From an uncultured Shinella sp. (GTDB taxonomy: Bacteria; Pseudomonadota; Alphaproteobacteria; Rhizobiales; Rhizobiaceae): a stretch of DNA of 6,158 bases. The stretch is taken from assembly GCA_946481465.1 (NCBI GenBank), contig CAMLOC010000239.1:1-6158 (forward strand). Direction: 5' to 3'. Of the stretch, positions 5,744-6,158 are shown piece by piece (the first letter of the stretch is position 1; every line of letters starts with the position of its first letter). Under the pieces are notes generated by a model. The model did no database searches and was not told the origin of the DNA. It saw only the letters and a list, made by a program, of their open reading frames with translations. The translations under genes were made by a program, and so were the position numbers.

Positions 5744-6158
5744 TCAGACACCCCTGCCGAACCGGCGCAACAGGCCGGATGTGGCGATGCCGAGCAGGAT
5801 CGACAGCACGCAGAACACCACCGCATAGGCGAGGATATTCGAGGAAAGCCAGTTCGCCGCGACCAGCCGCATGTTGGAGAAGGTCCAGGGCTGCGTCGCC
5901 ACGAACCGGGTGCGGTTGACGGGCCGCGTGTCGAGCGCCTCCACATCCTTGCTGTCCAGGCTGGCATAGCCCTCGATCTGCTGCCAGCGCTCGTTCTGCG
6001 CGATCGCCACCATGCCGGCCTTCAGGTCCGCGCCCGTCGGTGCGGAGAGCACGGTCCAGGTCGCACCCTCGTCGGGGCTGTCGCCCTGCGCCACCAGGAA
6101 GCGCGCCGTGTCGGCGGGCGCCACGAGCGGCTCTTCACCCGGCAGCAGGCGGAGCGAG
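5744..6158 (-). CDS. bcsB: Cellulose synthase subunit BcsB, C-terminal fragment (5' part beyond window)
   Basis: The last 137 residues of a longer protein whose start lies beyond the right edge; the frame is open to position 6158. BcsB is the periplasmic, membrane-anchored partner of the cellulose synthase catalytic subunit BcsA and guides the glucan chain through the periplasm. The visible part has a soluble region with DEGATWTVLSAPTGADLKAG, typical of late BcsB sequence. It is followed by the interfacial segment QPWTFSNMRLVAANWLSSN and one transmembrane helix (visible residues about 107-130, ILAYAVVFCVLSILLGIATSGLL) that ends in a basic cytoplasmic tail RRFGRGV. This arrangement, an amphipathic helix then a C-terminal anchor, is the known BcsB topology that contacts BcsA. 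bcsA would be expected further upstream on the same strand. The TPR gene follows after 185 bp. Identification is by recalled family pattern; no alignment was run. Confidence 0.87.
   Translation of the reverse strand, partial: SLRLLPGEEPLVAPADTARFLVAQGDSPDEGATWTVLSAPTGADLKAGMVAIAQNERWQQIEGYASLDSKDVEALDTRPVNRTRFVATQPWTFSNMRLVAANWLSSNILAYAVVFCVLSILLGIATSGLLRRFGRGV

Overview
The window is GC-rich (roughly two thirds G+C by eye), with heavily G/C-biased third codon positions. Its genes point to an alphaproteobacterium, most likely of the Rhizobiaceae type: a cellulose-synthase locus in which BcsB is followed by a barrel-less TPR protein, and an EptA gene upstream of a PmrA/QseB-like regulator. The taxonomic guess is an inference from gene content and base composition, not from a marker gene.

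Left part (1-1962, minus strand): a lipid A phosphoethanolamine transferase gene (eptA) is followed by the start of an OmpR-family response regulator whose gene runs off the left edge. This is the order of the pmrCAB operons of gammaproteobacteria (transferase, regulator, sensor kinase), so a sensor kinase gene is expected just outside the window. Together they would sense the envelope and modify its charge.

Divergent control region (1963-2325): it holds a GC hairpin in the eptA leader, a nested dyad-symmetric site made of two tandem 11-bp-spaced repeats facing each other, an undescribed 47-codon gene for a single-pass membrane peptide (plus strand), and a long, nearly perfect AT-rich palindrome immediately before a glutathione S-transferase gene. 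The symmetric site has the geometry expected for an OmpR/PmrA-type regulator and lies between eptA and the small membrane peptide gene. This makes a small regulated module (transferase, regulator, tiny membrane protein) the most interesting hypothesis in the window.

Middle (2326-3384): a complete glutathione S-transferase gene (plus strand) converges on a small exported cysteine-containing protein of unknown function (minus strand).

Right part (3420-6158, minus strand): the C-terminal end of bcsB (cellulose synthase periplasmic/membrane subunit) enters from the right edge. A 185-bp gap rich in short repeats follows, then an exported 712-residue TPR protein resembling the TPR component of rhizobial cellulose operons, and 35 bp further the small exported protein. 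No bcsZ cellulase gene lies between bcsB and the TPR gene. No tRNA, rRNA, CRISPR array or insertion sequence was seen.
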